64,000 nt of DNA. Source: Euptelea pleiosperma. Taxonomy: Eukaryota > Streptophyta > Magnoliopsida > Ranunculales > Eupteleaceae. Below are positions 1 to 12,028 of this stretch, one piece after another; within the stretch, counting starts at the first letter, position 1, and every line of letters begins with the position of its first letter. The stretch spans positions 14,603,103 through 14,667,102 of the forward strand of contig CM068549.1 in assembly GCA_035048495.1 (NCBI GenBank), given 5' to 3'. The notes under the pieces were generated by a model, which ran no database searches, had not been told where the DNA came from, and saw nothing but the letters and a program-made list of their open reading frames with translations. The translations under genes and the position numbers were made by a program.

Positions 1-67
1 ATAAAAAATTGGTTATAAAAAATACACTCTGTAAACATTTATTTTTCAGATTTACCAAATTAAAAAT

Positions 68-473
68 AGGGTCAGGATCAAGGTACACAGATTTTTACAC
101 AAAATTTTATACCAATTTTGGCCTACCCATGTGGAAGATAAATCAATGGTTGTTTTTTTTTTTTTTTGGTGAGGATGATTTCCTCATCATATAGATCACC
201 CCTACAAAAAATCAGCTCATTCTGAAATTTCTAACACCGTCAAATGTGGGTTTGAAGTTAACGGTAAAAAATAGACGGTCCATAAATTTTCAACTTGTAA
301 ATCAGGCTACAAATATCACAATGATTTGAATTTTTGTCAGGGTGATCTTCTCACCATAGAGACCATCCCCAGCAAAAACCATCCCATTCCAAAATTTCTA
401 ATTTATATATTGGTCCCCGCCAATTTATTAGTATGAAAATTTTTGTAAAAATTTGTGTCCCTTGATCCTGACC
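68..473 (-). mobile_element. MULE-type MITE, family C (single unit)
   Basis: The left end reads GGGTCAGGATCAAGG and the right end is its degenerate complement (CCTTGATCCTGACC). The flanks ATTAAAAAT (59-67) and ATTAAAAAA (474-482) form an 8/9 target-site duplication, as expected for Mutator-like elements. The body shares long stretches (for example GGTGAGGATGATTTCCTCATC and the AACGGTAAAAAATAGACGGTCC module) with the three-unit element at 31753-32805, in reverse orientation to its first unit. No coding capacity is visible, so it is non-autonomous. Confidence 0.65.
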
Positions 474-533
474 ATTAAAAAAATCTCTAATTCGCATAAT
501 ACCCATCAAAGATTACCTTCTTGATTTTCAAAA

Positions 534-538
<5 letters not shown>

Positions 539-599
<61 letters not shown>
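539..599. repeat. compound (CT)n(TA)n microsatellite
   Basis: About 15 CT units run directly into about 15 TA units. Compound CT/TA tracts of this kind are common in plant intergenic DNA. Length estimates depend on the assembly. Confidence 0.9.
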
Positions 600-603
<4 letters not shown>

Positions 604-1895
604 TGTTAACCGTCCATAATCCCAATGTGAACTTTGGTTTATGTGTGATGGTCTAGATTCTAGAGATCTGGAGAGATATGTTGGGTTATATATGGAAAGA
701 TTGTAAAATTTAGGAAGTTCATTAAAAGAAAAAAAAAAAAAAAAAAAGGAGAGAGTCAATTTTTAAAGAGTTAAAATAGATTTAGGAATGTTAAAAGGGT
801 TGGAGATCTTAGGATAGGCTCAAGTTGGAAAGAAAGCATTTAAGTTTAACGACCAAAATGCTGTAATAAGATATCGTGTGGTTATAATCGTCAGATTACA
901 TTTGATTTTGTAATCATCACAGTTTAGGCATCTAACCTTAATGTAGATGTATAACCAAGTAACACAATAAAACACATCTTTGAACGCCGTACATATATAT
1001 TTCTGAATTTTCTAAATCTTATCCCACACCTACAATAAAAACACCAACCCCACAACCCTACATTTGATACATATGACATGTATCACACGTGATACATATT
1101 CATCAAATTTTCACCACCCATGTCAATCAATAGACATAATGCTGTTGGTTTAGAGTGTTGATATAATGAACGTGGAGGTCTTATTGAGAGGTTCCTCGAC
1201 AGGCTCTCTCATCATGCTCTCTAGCTCGAGTATGAACCTGTCCATGTCCGACCCTGGAATTAAAGCAAATCAGGATCACAATCCCAACCTCACCTTTGCT
1301 ACTCCTGAGCGGTATATAGAAGCATGTCAACCTAAGAATGACCCCTACATTTCTTTAATATATCCATGTATACCAATTCATCTTGTCAAAACGAAAAACG
1401 AAAAAAAAAAAATCTAGAAACAAATTATGGTCCAACTTACCTTGGGAATCCTTAGTTCATTTCTTTTTTTATTCAATATATTCTCCTCTTTCTTTATTCA
1501 ATACCTTCGTCGTTATCCTCTCTATCAGATTTTTAAATTGAAGCACTTCACAAACAAAAACAATAGATCAGAATACACCCATAAAACATGGCACCAGTAA
1601 CAGTAAGACTAAGTAACAATAAAAAAAGATGATATTGTAGAAGAACTGAATTAATGGTGTTGGACCAACATACCTGAAGAGATGAAAAGAGAACCAACAA
1701 ACGAAGGCCTCCAGATCTATTAAGATTCAAAAATGATAGATGGGAGAGGGAGAGAGAGAGGTAGATACGTTTTGGGTGAGGAGGTTTTTTTATTACTCCA
1801 ATATAATGGTGAGATTTTATGAGGAAGTAAATAGGAGATGGAGAGACGGTTTATGAGAAGAAAGGAGGGAGAGAGTTGTAGGAAATGAAGGGTGT
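600..1895. other. intergenic, no gene supported
   Basis: AT-rich single-copy-looking DNA with poly-A and poly-T runs and a GA-rich stretch at 1740-1880. On the minus strand an exon-like piece ends with a good donor (CTTCAG/GTATGT near 1673), and another short frame follows a good acceptor (TTAATTCCAG near 1256). I could not join them into a recognisable protein, so no gene is called. Confidence 0.4.
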
Positions 1896-1904
1896 CTTTT
1901 GAAA

Positions 1905-2297
1905 GAGTCCGTCTAGAGCTACACCCATTTCTTACATCCAGTTCTTACACCCGGTGGTGGGGCCCACATGGACATCATGTTGGACAATCCAACCGCGCCA
2001 TGAGTTTTTCATACTATAGTTAGCCTCCTCGCAAAAAATTAGGACATTTCGGCATTCTTAACCTCATGAAAAACTGACTATAATATGAAAAATCCAAGAC
2101 ATCCAATTGAACCATTATTTTGGATCAATTTTTTATATGGTTAGTAATTTTGAAATGAACTTATTTTTGGTGATGATGATCATCATAGAAAGGACAACTC
2201 AATGAATGGTTGGATTGTCCAACATGATCTCCATGTGGGCCCAACTAGTGGGTGTAAGAACTGGATGTAGGAAATGGGTGTAGCTCTAGACGGACTC
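1905..2297. mobile_element. MULE-type MITE, family E, 393 bp
   Basis: Terminal inverted repeats of about 90 bp: the left end GAGTCCGTCTAGAGCTACAC is matched by the complement at 2278-2297. Inner parts of the arms (TTCTTACATCCAGTTCTTAC, and GGGCCCACATGGA against TCCATGTGGGCCC) also pair. Flanking CTTTTGAAA (1896-1904) and TTTTTGAAA (2298-2306) form an 8/9 target duplication. The 9-bp duplication and long inverted repeats fit a non-autonomous Mutator-like element. No ORF. Confidence 0.75.
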
Positions 2298-2306
2298 TTT
2301 TTGAAA

Positions 2307-2744
2307 AGCAAAAACATTAAAAATGGAATCTCTGATTTTGGAAAAGGCATTGTTGGAGTGTAGAGGTTTTGGAAAGGAAGAGGTTGGAAGGAGAAAGGTT
2401 TTTGTTGTGAAAAAGTCTAATATACCTCTTTCTTTTAATAACACTAAAGCAAGTGTGAAATGGTTGTTTTTGGAAAAACTTAAAGAGGGTATTTTTGGAA
2501 AAAACTATGAAAAAAAGATGGAGAGAGCGCCACCTCAGCAGTGCTCAGCTTTAGTATATATAGATAATAGATAAAGCTACGTCTCTCTAAGGGTAGGAAT
2601 AAATTTTTAGAAGTTGCTCAAAATAGGTTGATTGGGGTTTTAGTCTATATTTCTAAAAAGGCAACCCTTTTTGGACCTAATAATGAATAGGTGATTGCCT
2701 TGAGCCGTAAGTTTTAACTTATGGCCCCTAGAGGTAATTTTCCC
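2307..2744. other. intergenic, nothing recognised
   Basis: A plus-strand frame of 83 codons (2323-2574) has no domain I recognise and is rich in Lys/Glu as expected from A/G-rich DNA. I see no splice or promoter context that would make it a gene. Confidence 0.4.
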
Positions 2745-2893
2745 TATATTTTTTGACTGATAAAATGACACTATGATCAAAGGGACCGCATGTATATATA
2801 GAGATGGGTTAGGATAGGTTGACACATATAATGAAATACGGTCGTGGGGCTCAAAAGGTCACAATGGAACCAGTTATTTCCTCCTTGAATAAG

Positions 2894-3159
2894 GGGAGTG
2901 ACTTCTATGTGCCAGGGCCGCACAGACCAAACAAAACGGCCTTGCAAAGCTTTCCCCACGTCAACAAAAAATCAAAAGCTCTTGTAGTTACCAACACAAA
3001 CGACAACCCAAGTTGGTTGGTTTTGATTTTTTTTTTTTTTTTATGTTTTTCTACTTTTTGAAATTGAGGATGTGGGGAAAGCTCTGAGGGGCCATTTTGT
3101 TTGGTCTATGCGGCCCTTTTCTTTTGTCTGTGTGGCCCTGGCTCGTAGAAGCCTCTCCC
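2894..3159. mobile_element. MULE-type MITE, 266 bp, perfect 9-bp TSD
   Basis: The ends GGGAGTGACTTCTATG and TAGAAGCCTCTCCC are inverted repeats that continue through GCCAGGGCC and the CAAACAAAACGGCC/GGCCATTTTGTTTG region. The flanks are identical 9-mers, TTGAATAAG at 2885-2893 and 3160-3168. The paralogous site near 17060 has one TTGAATAAG and no element, which is an empty site. Mutator-like by duplication length; non-coding. Confidence 0.88.
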
Positions 3160-3546
3160 TTGAATAAGGGAGGTACCAGTAACTAATTTTGAATTTTTTT
3201 GGATATATTGGAGAGAGAAAGAGAGTTGCTCGACATTTAGGCAATGTTTATTTTTTTCGAATGTGCGCGCATTGGCGTTGATGTGCGCACCATGACCTGA
3301 AAACGTATGTTTGGTTGCACTAACGGCCGCATTGGGGTCGAAATTGACGTCGAAGTGCGCATCACAATACTAAGCCCATCCCCTGAGAATCGAAAGACGC
3401 ATAAAATCACAGGTTACAACACACGCTGATGTACCAAAATGCATACTTATGGTGCATCACACGCTGCATCACACTTTATAAAATAAATATTTTTACTATA
3501 TATTATATATTATTATATTATAATATTATATTATATTATATTATTA

Positions 3547-3814
3547 TCTATATAACAAAATAGGGAAGTTGTCTCCCCCTCTTATAGGCTTCATATATCC
3601 AAGGGCCCATATCAACTCTTACATAAAATAAAATTTAGACAGTTGGATTAATTTAACAGGGAAATTGTCTCCCCACTTATACCCCTCTTATCGGCTTCAC
3701 AAAGGATAACCGAGATCTTATTCCCCAAATGGACTATGGATCTCAACCACTCACACCCAATTTTGGGAAATTCTTTGTAGGGGAGTGCCGAGGGCACGGG
3801 CCACCCACTATATA
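3547..3814 (+). mobile_element. mini-Helitron remnant
   Basis: It starts A/TCTATATAACAAAATAGG like its neighbour and ends in the family's 3' hairpin region (GTGCCGAGGGCACGGGCC), but the final CTAG is degraded to CTAT. It contains a partial internal repeat of its own 5' region, with two GTCTCCCC..CTTAT..GGCTTCA blocks. Non-coding, nested inside the Harbinger-type element. Confidence 0.6.
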
Positions 3815-3981
3815 TCTATATAACAAAACAGAGAAGTCACTTATCCCCGCTCTTATCGACTTCACAAAGGATGGCCGAGATATTATCACCCCAAATGGAT
3901 GGTGGATCTAAGCCACTCACACCCGATTTTGGCAAACGCTTTGTCGGAGAGTGCCGTCTGTAGGCACGGGCCACCTACTAG
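3815..3981 (+). mobile_element. mini-Helitron, 167 bp
   Basis: 5' end A/TCTATATAACAAAACAG. 3' end GGCACGGGCCACCTACTAG/T, preceded by a short hairpin (GTGCC...GGCAC). Helitrons start with TC, end with CTRR and insert between A and T, all of which fit here. No target duplication and no coding capacity. The same termini occur at 19302-19462 and at the ends of the 9.3-kb Helitron. Confidence 0.75.
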
Positions 3982-4799
3982 TATTATATATAACATAATA
4001 ATATAATATATTATAATAATACATAATATAATATAAATATATAAAATAATAATTTATAATATATAAATAAATATATTATATATTATATTATATAATATGT
4101 AAATATAGTATAATATATTATATATTATTATAATAATAAATAATTTATTATATAATATATCTAATATAATATCTATATATATATTAGAAACTATATAATA
4201 TATTATACGTATATTTAGACCGTATAAAAATATTCGAGTACACATGGCAGTCTAAAACGCATATGTATAATTTCATACAATGCAGCGTGATGCACTGAAT
4301 CAGGCCCAACATCCACCAACATTTGTGTAAATAAACACACATAATCAATTTTTACGCATGATTTGTTGAGTCTATCCAAACGCCACACATTAGAAGCCGT
4401 ACGCACTTAACTTGCACGGGTTATGAAATAATCGTGTCCAGAAACACACGTAAAAAAAAAAAATAGGGCCTTAAACACTTTGAAGTGATATGTCCTTAAC
4501 TCGTCAATTCTCTTATAAGTACAATTTGATGTGTCACTGTTGCAAGTTGATCCAATGTAGGAAGTGGTCTCAATATCATTGTGGAGAAACTTCTCTTTCT
4601 CAATATCAAAGGAGGAAATGCAACTTGAATCTTCCACAAACACATACATCATGAAGCTAGTGTGCTTGAGCAGCTTATGGAAATAACACCAAAATGCTGT
4701 CAAATGTTAGTAAAGTAGGGGATGGCCCGTGCCAACTGCACTCCCCTACAAAGTGTTGCAAAGAAACGGGTGCCTTGGGCACTCAAATCAGGCTGAAAT

Positions 4800-7238
4800 T
4801 CGGTCTGATGGTTAGAACCACCAAAATGGTAGATATTGTGCCAAAATAAGCCTGACTCATTGTTTCTAGGCTTTGGATTGTTAAGTGTTCGATTTGAGTA
4901 TGCCAAAATAATGGTTAAATCCGACATCAATGGTAAGCTACGAAAACAGAGGCAAAACCAACAAAGGAAAAACCATGTATCTTGAAAAATGGTAGAGAAA
5001 TTTAGTTATAAAACAAAAATGGTAGAAAAATTTTTAAATGTTTGTTTGTTGGGCTTCACTATAAAAAGTATTCAATTCTAATACTAAAGACTGAGCCTTG
5101 AAAAATGGTAGAGAAATCCAAAATGAAAAGCATACAAAACAAAACATTTCCTACCCAAGACACAAATTTCCAACCTAGCAGGTTGTGAAATGCTAACAAA
5201 TTAGTAGAAAAAGAGTTTTGGTATATAAGGTAAAAGAAATCAACCATTTAAACCAAAAAAAACCTCAACCTATTAGCCCCAATGCATGCATGCCAGATGT
5301 ATAGCTATTTTGCTGACCTTCAAGACTCAGACTTTAGATTTCTCTACCATAAATTTGTTTCACGCTAGTGACCAGAAGAACAAATATAAAATAAGAACAT
5401 ATATCATGTAGAAAGATGAAAACAGAGGCAAAATTGACAAAGGCAAAACCATGTAAATGGCAGGCCAAACAGAGACAAATAAGAAAGGAACTGAAGTTGT
5501 GGAAGAAAACATACTTCCACACCATGCACATGAATCAGTGGGTCAGTGTGTCAGTTGATAAAAATCCTCAGAGCAAATAGATTCAAATATAGATTAAAAA
5601 AATCTTACAGCAAATAGACCTTAACATCAGTCATCACATGGGAAAAACTCTTTGCAGCAATCAACAGAGAAAATGAACATCAAAAGGTAAAAACTGAAAC
5701 CGAATCAAGCGTACAATTGTTGGAATCTATATTATTAGGCAATAACACATCGGACATGAGGGAAACACATCTTATAATATGAATGCTTATTTTTGAGGTT
5801 TTTAATTGCTGTGATTTTTAATGGTCATCAAATTTTTACCCTCCAACTATGGATGTTTGACTCATACTCTTAGAGACCCATATTGGTGGTGGCATACTCT
5901 TAGAGACCACTGACTATGGATGTTTGACCCATCCCTAGATGGTCCAACAGAGAAAAAATCAAGTCGATTGGAGATTTGTAGCCTTATTTGAGACATTTTA
6001 GCCCGTGGGATTCAACACCTAGATCTGGATCCAACAACATCTAGGTGTTGATGTTGTAAAAATTCCAGCCTGAAGGTTATAACTTGCAACAATGAAATAT
6101 GCAAAATCAATGATTAAAATTGCTAAAGTCAAATTAAACAAAAACATAATACCACAAAATCGAAGTCATAGTTTCCTAATGATAAACATAATGATGGAAA
6201 AGTACAAGCAATAAAAAATAGCAAGAGTTGGGAAATGTTTGACCCATCCCTAGAGTATAATCTTTATATCTTTAATGTGTTTTGGTGAAATGTATTGGCC
6301 ATATCAGTGCTGTAACATTGCAACAAAAGTGTTCTTGTAGAATGTCCAAAAAATTGCAAAATCAACTATTACATGAGGTTTGATGAGTTGCTAATATGAA
6401 TGATAACCCTTTGGTTTTCAAATTTTTTAAAATAGGACTAATAAGACCGACATTCATTAAATTTTCAAACCTTTTAAATAGTAAAGAGGTTAAAGAGACC
6501 TCCTTATGCCAGGTGGTAGGAGGGAACTGGCCCGAAACTTGCCACATGAAGAGAGGTCGAAGTGGTCCAACTTGTCACTCCCTTTGCTCTCACACAACTA
6601 CAATGTGTGAAAATCATTCATTTATAATCAAAATCAAAATCACTATTATACAAAACCCAAAATCAAAGAACAACAAAGCACTTACAAAATTGCTTCTCCT
6701 TAACCCATTGAAATTCAAAGAAGAAATAGTATATAACATAAAAAATCCTACCAAAAATTTCTACCAAAAATCCATGAAATAGACTGTCCTTTTACAACAA
6801 ATTGAAGCTATATCGATTTAGTTCATGAAATAATGTAGATTCAACAAAGTAACCATCTTCAAGGTGTTGGTTGTATCCACAACAAAGTTTTTTTTAACAT
6901 TGTAAGTTGTAACCCACAAAGACACTATGTAACCACATCCGATTCAACAAACTTTTTTAGTGTTGTAAATGCAAACTAAATAAACATATTTATAAAATAG
7001 TTTCCATAGACTCACAAGTGCTATCAGAGTGATCGATTTCACAAATTTCGGGTACTTGCATCCAAGGCTAATGCAAGTAAAGAGCCAATGGAGAGGGCAA
7101 CTAAGTAGAAAGAATTCAACTGAAATAGACTGACCAAAGATTTCTAGACCATTTTCAAAGTGTACAAACGGTCCCATGTCTTATGGCTCCTACCAAAATT
7201 TAAGAGATCCAGTGCAAACAATCTGTAATTCTGCTCTT
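4800..7238. other. Helitron interior, no gene identified
   Basis: AT-rich DNA with many short homopolymers. All frames are short and low-complexity. If this was captured host DNA, it now looks intronic. Confidence 0.4.
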
Positions 7239-7557
7239 AAGTTTCAGAGAGATTGGAAAACACTGTTTCTATCTAAAAAAAATGGAAGAAAAGAGGAACT
7301 CGTGTAAGAAAATCACATTCCTTAAATTTCCTACAAAATTGCTTCTCAAACACATAATTAAATAATATATACAATTAGAAGAAAAACTGACTTAAACATA
7401 AGTTTCAGAGAGATTGGAAAATACTGTTTCTATCTAAAAAAAAGGAAGAAAAGAGGAACTCATGTAAGAAAATCACATTCCTTAAATTTCTGACAAAATT
7501 GCTTCTCAAACATAATTAAATAATATATACAATTAGAAGAAAAACTGACTTAAACAT
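7239..7557. repeat. tandem duplication, about 159-bp unit
   Basis: Two adjacent near-identical copies (about 7239-7398 and 7399-7557), each starting AAGTTTCAGAGAGATTGG and ending ACTGACTTAAACATA. They differ at a handful of positions. Located inside the Helitron. Confidence 0.85.
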
Positions 7558-7559
7558 AT

Positions 7560-7768
7560 GTGCCGGAATTTCAAGCTTGATGCAAACTTAGTCTTGATGA
7601 CAGCAGCAATCATGACTTTGTTATGTTTCAGAGGAAATGTGGCCCTCTCAGTCTTGATGACAACAGCAAGCACCCTATCAACTATGGTATTGAAACCACC
7701 ACAACTCTTTTTAGAGCTTAAGTTTTCTTCCATTGAAGATAAAAAATCGAGAAGCAAACCTGAAAAAC
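7560..7768 (-). pseudogene. possible captured exon, unidentified
   Basis: On the minus strand a plausible acceptor (GTTTTTCAG, about 7768) is followed by an open frame containing LLDFLSSMEENLSSKKSCGG and two degenerate VIKT repeats, without stops for about 65 codons. I do not recognise the protein. The orientation matches the Helitron and the putative first exon at 13626-13713, so it might be a later exon of the same captured gene. It could also be chance. Confidence 0.2.
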
Positions 7769-7799
7769 GACTCCAATCCAACGCTTAGAAATCGCTAAT

Positions 7800-9053
7800 C
7801 AAGTTAATTTTTGGTCTATAAGTCCACCTAGGGACTGGCCAAACATCCATACGGTCTGAAATCTCAAAAAGTACACATGCCTCATACTGCGGTCTGTCCA
7901 TCAGCAAAGTTCTGCAATGTCTAAGTGATAAGTTGCCACAATGTCTACTAATATATTTTGGATTTATCCAAAAAAACGTACGTTTGGCAGCAAAGTTCTA
8001 CTCTATATCAACATACAGGTATAGGTACCAACATGTTTATTAGTTGTCTAAGTGATAGAATTGCCACACCAAATCATGCACAATGTTTTGGCCCTTTTGA
8101 GAGTATTTCAGTTTGGGGGGTTCGCATTGCATTAATTCTTGAAAGTTCAAATGTATATAATAAGTAAGTTGAACTAATGTCAATTGCTTACATCAACTAA
8201 TCAGTGTTAAGAATATAATCACCATACAATCGGAACTCAAGTTTCCATACATCTAGTGGGCAGTGACCCCACACTTACACTTTCCATCAGGATCAAACAT
8301 TGGTGTTGCACCCTAATCAATCGTTCAATTTAAACATTTAAACAACTTATTCTAGATCATTTTTTAAATTTTTATAGTAATTAATTAATTATTGAAGTGC
8401 CACAGTAGTAATTCAGAATCATGGCAGTAATTCTAAAGATGAGTTTGAGCCAAGTAATGGTAATAAGGGTGCTGCAGTACCTAACATTCTTCCTTTTCCA
8501 TAGAAAAATAGCTTCATCAATAAAAGAAGAAAAGAATCTAGAATATTAAATGTTCTTATTGACTTGGTTGTCCATAACATGATAGCACTGTTGAAGGAAA
8601 TAAAAAAAAGGCTGCAATATTCATGTATAGATTGGAGCATATAATGAAACGTGGAGATGTGTGCATATGATGAAATCAATAGCATCTCACACTACGGTAT
8701 ACTCATATGGCAATCATCTAGAAGAAATCCATACAAATTAGCAGAGAAATTGTTATGCAATTAAAATACGTGGGGAAAAAGGAACTAACAAATTCATCCA
8801 TTACGGAGTACCGTAAACTAAGTAGATTGGAAGCACAAAAGAACGAAAATAAAAAGAGACAAAAAACTTTTGGTAGTAGTGAAAAAAAGGAGTTTCAGAC
8901 AAAATTTTAAGCAAAATGGATAGATCCCACAAATCAAAAAAGACGAAAATAAAGAAGGGTGAGTAGCATTACCGTAAAATGAGTAGAACAGTGATGTCAT
9001 TCCCACAATGCACCTCCAAAACCTTTGAAACTTTACATCAGAGTGGTTTGGGA
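7800..9053. other. Helitron interior, no gene identified
   Basis: AT-rich non-coding sequence. A short plus-strand open stretch near 8405-8660 (for example NVLIDLVVHNMIALLKEIKK) is interrupted by a stop and matches no family I can name. It may be a decayed gene or transposase fragment. Confidence 0.35.
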
Positions 9054-9058
9054 AATTC

Positions 9059-12023
9059 TATCACGCCCCAAATTCGAGTATCCAGATCCGACCCAAAAAT
9101 CTATGGGTCAACCTCATACCCGAACCTAGAGGTGATCTATGAATACATCCTAATGGTTCAAGTGTAACTCTAAACTACTAAGATCCATCCTCAAACAAAC
9201 CAATCTATATCACAGTTTATGAAGTGATTAAATAGATTTCGATAATTAGACCATAGAATAAATTATAGAATTAATTATGAAACAAATATAAAATTAATTA
9301 TTTTTTATTTGTAAACTATATGGCATTAACCCACTATGTATAAGGAAGTCTCAAACCAAATATTAGGTCAAACGGAAAAAATAAAATTTTCTCATATTTT
9401 TTTTGTCCTTACAGTACACCCGGATAATGCTATAGTAAAATGGCCGTCATTTCTTCGTCCAATGTCCGATTTAACTGTTCCAAAGTCCGTTAGATAGATC
9501 TCTGAGTTGTCTATCACTCTTTTATTGAGATCCGAGCTCAAAGGTGTCATCTAAAGGGTCTAAACTAGGTCTATTTGGCTCAGGTTCAGAATAGACTAGT
9601 TCGTACTATAGTCAGTGTTTTGGTCATAACTTTCTGCACATAAAGAATCTGTGAAAATTGTTTACATCTTTGGAAAGCTAACTGATAGATCTTAGAAAAT
9701 TATTTGTACAACAATTGCAAATTCTATCAATTACCTTACCAAAAATATATTACAGATCTGAAATTATAGTTCTGTCTCATACTGTATTTCTAGTGCTTTT
9801 AGTATCTCGAGTTCAAAACTCGGTCTAGGTTTATTAAAAGTCAATTTTCCATTATTAACCACTAATCTATTATCATCATATAAACAATATAATGTCAAAT
9901 TATTATGTTTATCGAATAAAAATAACTAAGCATCATCAATAAGATAAAAAGGGACAAATTCCCAAAGATAGGCCAGAACAAACCCAAAATCAAAATCAAT
10001 GATAACTAATTTTTATCAAGAAAGCGTTTAAAGAACTAGAACTCCTCCGATGCCTCCAAAGGCTTGCCGTGATCACCATCCTCATCGTCGGGTACTTCCC
10101 ACAAAGAGTCATCCATCGGGTTAAAGCCCAACTCGTCTTTGCGGTGTCACAAAACACCGTCAATAATACAACGGGTAACCCCATGGCACTCTTAATCCAC
10201 ATATAAAGTTAAACTAAGCATAATCATGGGAAGAAATGACAGAATAGAGCATGTGATAAACAATACGTAATAATCAATATACAATGGATGATCTACAAGG
10301 TATGCAAAATGCGATGATATCCCACCCCCTCAACCACTAATGGGTCTCCATCTCCTTCTCTCGCTGGGAATAGCCTTATGGCTCATCTGCAGGATTGTTT
10401 GGGGTCTTTCACCCTAAGGTTTTTTAGCCCTTCTTGCTTAACGACAAAAATAATAAACTTCCTCTCACATGAACCCCCCAATGACCATGATAAGCATAGT
10501 GTAAATCAAATGTCAAAATAACTATAACGAGAGGAGGGTTAAGGCAAAAATGTTTCCAATGGCCGATCCACTAATGAGAACTATCTGTAGTTTCCATTAG
10601 TGCATGGTCATAGTACGTTTTTCACCCTTATCCTTTTTTCCAATTCAAAAATAATATATAAGAAAGGGGTTGCAAGGAAAGAATAATATAATATTAAGAT
10701 AAAAAGAAATAGAAGCACATGTGAGTAATTCAAAGCAATAATTCAACCAATTTTTAACCATAAATGAAGATATGCATGGTAGGGGTTACCCACCTCTTAA
10801 ATAGACAATAAAACCGCATTGTGAAGCTTGAATTTAATGGTGGAAAGGAAACTCTACGTTCTTCTTTGAGTTCTCCAATGCCGTTGATTTTCAACTGTGT
10901 TGAAGAGGTTGATAAGAGGATTGAAATGCTAGGTTTTGATCTCGTTTTGATGGTGGGATGAGGGTGTTTAAAGGCTTGAAAATGTTTTTTAATGGAGGTT
11001 TAATGAAGGTGCTTCAATGGATGAAGAGGGAGAGGAAGATGAGAAAGAATGAGAGATTTTTGGGAAGTTTGGAGAGCTCTCCTAAGGGTAGCACATTTTT
11101 CACTATTGGGAGCTCTCTTGCCTCCCTCATCTCATATATAAAGATGGTAGGTAATGGGAAAGAGTCCTCTTAAGGATTTAGGGCAACCTTTTCCACCTTC
11201 TAAATTCTTCTATTATTTCAAAATAGTTGCTTATTACACAATGCAAGCCAATAATAGTTTTTAAGTTTTTCAAAGCAAGAATAATAGCTTTCTTAATTCC
11301 AAAATCTCTACACCACTTACCAATTAACAAAAATAACAATAAAACAATTAATACTTAAATAAATAAATTGTGAGTCATTAATTATGTATGTTGACCAAGT
11401 CAACCTTCCCATGAGTTAACTTGACCAAAACGTTCCCACCAAAGAGATGAGGTGGCATATTTCAAATATGGCAAAAATGCCCAAAAAATCCTGAAGTGTC
11501 TCACATGTGACTCAAATGATGTCTGATTCATTCCAAATTTTGCAGGGAGGTCCCACAACTTAGGTTATGCATAATATTAAAATTAGAAATATATATTTAC
11601 AGTTTATGAGGGTCCCAAAATGAGAAGTTTCTAAATTCAACTCAAACAGTGTCCAAATGATCCCGGATTGATCTTAAATTCAAGATATAGGTTTCTGGTC
11701 CTAAGATAAGGTGTGTAAGTTATTTTTAAAAAGTTTTCGGGGCCGGGGGTCAAAAAAAATTTTATTATCTTATTAGATCAAGTATATCATCTAGTGTCCA
11801 GAAAAGTCCCCTATGAGTTATTGTTCATTATTTTTAGCAGAAAATTAGCCCTAAAAGTGAGTTCTAAAAATAACAAGTTTTTCAAAGTTGTTTGAATCCT
11901 ACCGAACTTGACACATGACTTAAAATAGGATATCTAAGGATGAAAGTAAGTTCAAACTGCTAAAATTATCCTCTGAGGGTCAAATTACTATAATACTCCT
12001 AGTTAAAAGTTCAGGGTATTACA
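9059..12023. mobile_element. solo LTR, 2965 bp, 5-bp TSD
   Basis: It starts TATCACGCCCC and ends GGGTATTACA, the TGTxACxCCC...GGGxGTxACA-type ends of plant LTR retrotransposons with TG mutated to TA. Exact 5-bp flanks AATTC lie at 9054-9058 and 12024-12028. No internal PBS/PPT pair or gag-pol frame is seen, so a solo LTR from intra-element recombination is the best reading. An unusually long LTR like this would fit a large Ty3/gypsy family, but I cannot assign it. It lies inside the Helitron. Confidence 0.65.
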
Positions 12024-12028
12024 AATTC

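Larger units (their letters stand above)
3240..4470. mobile_element. PIF/Harbinger-type non-autonomous element, 1231 bp
   Basis: It begins GGCAATGTTTATTTTTTT and ends AAAAAAAAATAGGGCC, imperfect inverted termini of the GGC/GCC type seen in Harbinger/Tourist elements. It is flanked by TTA (3237-3239 and 4471-4473). The paralogous repeat at 17551-17560 reads GACATTTAAA, with a single TTA and no insert. The interior is AT-rich, holds two mini-Helitrons (3547-3981), and has no transposase frame. Confidence 0.82.

Noticed and set aside
1166..1730. Possible two-exon minus-strand gene (SGGLRLLVLFSSLQ, then GSDMDRFILELESMMREPVE)
   Set aside because: Splice sites are plausible, but the pieces are short, match no family I know and lack a start context.
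10030..10145. Acidic minus-strand frame DDSLWEVPDDEDGDHGKP
   Set aside because: About 35 codons between stops, inside a solo LTR, without splice sites. Kept only as a remark under the LTR.
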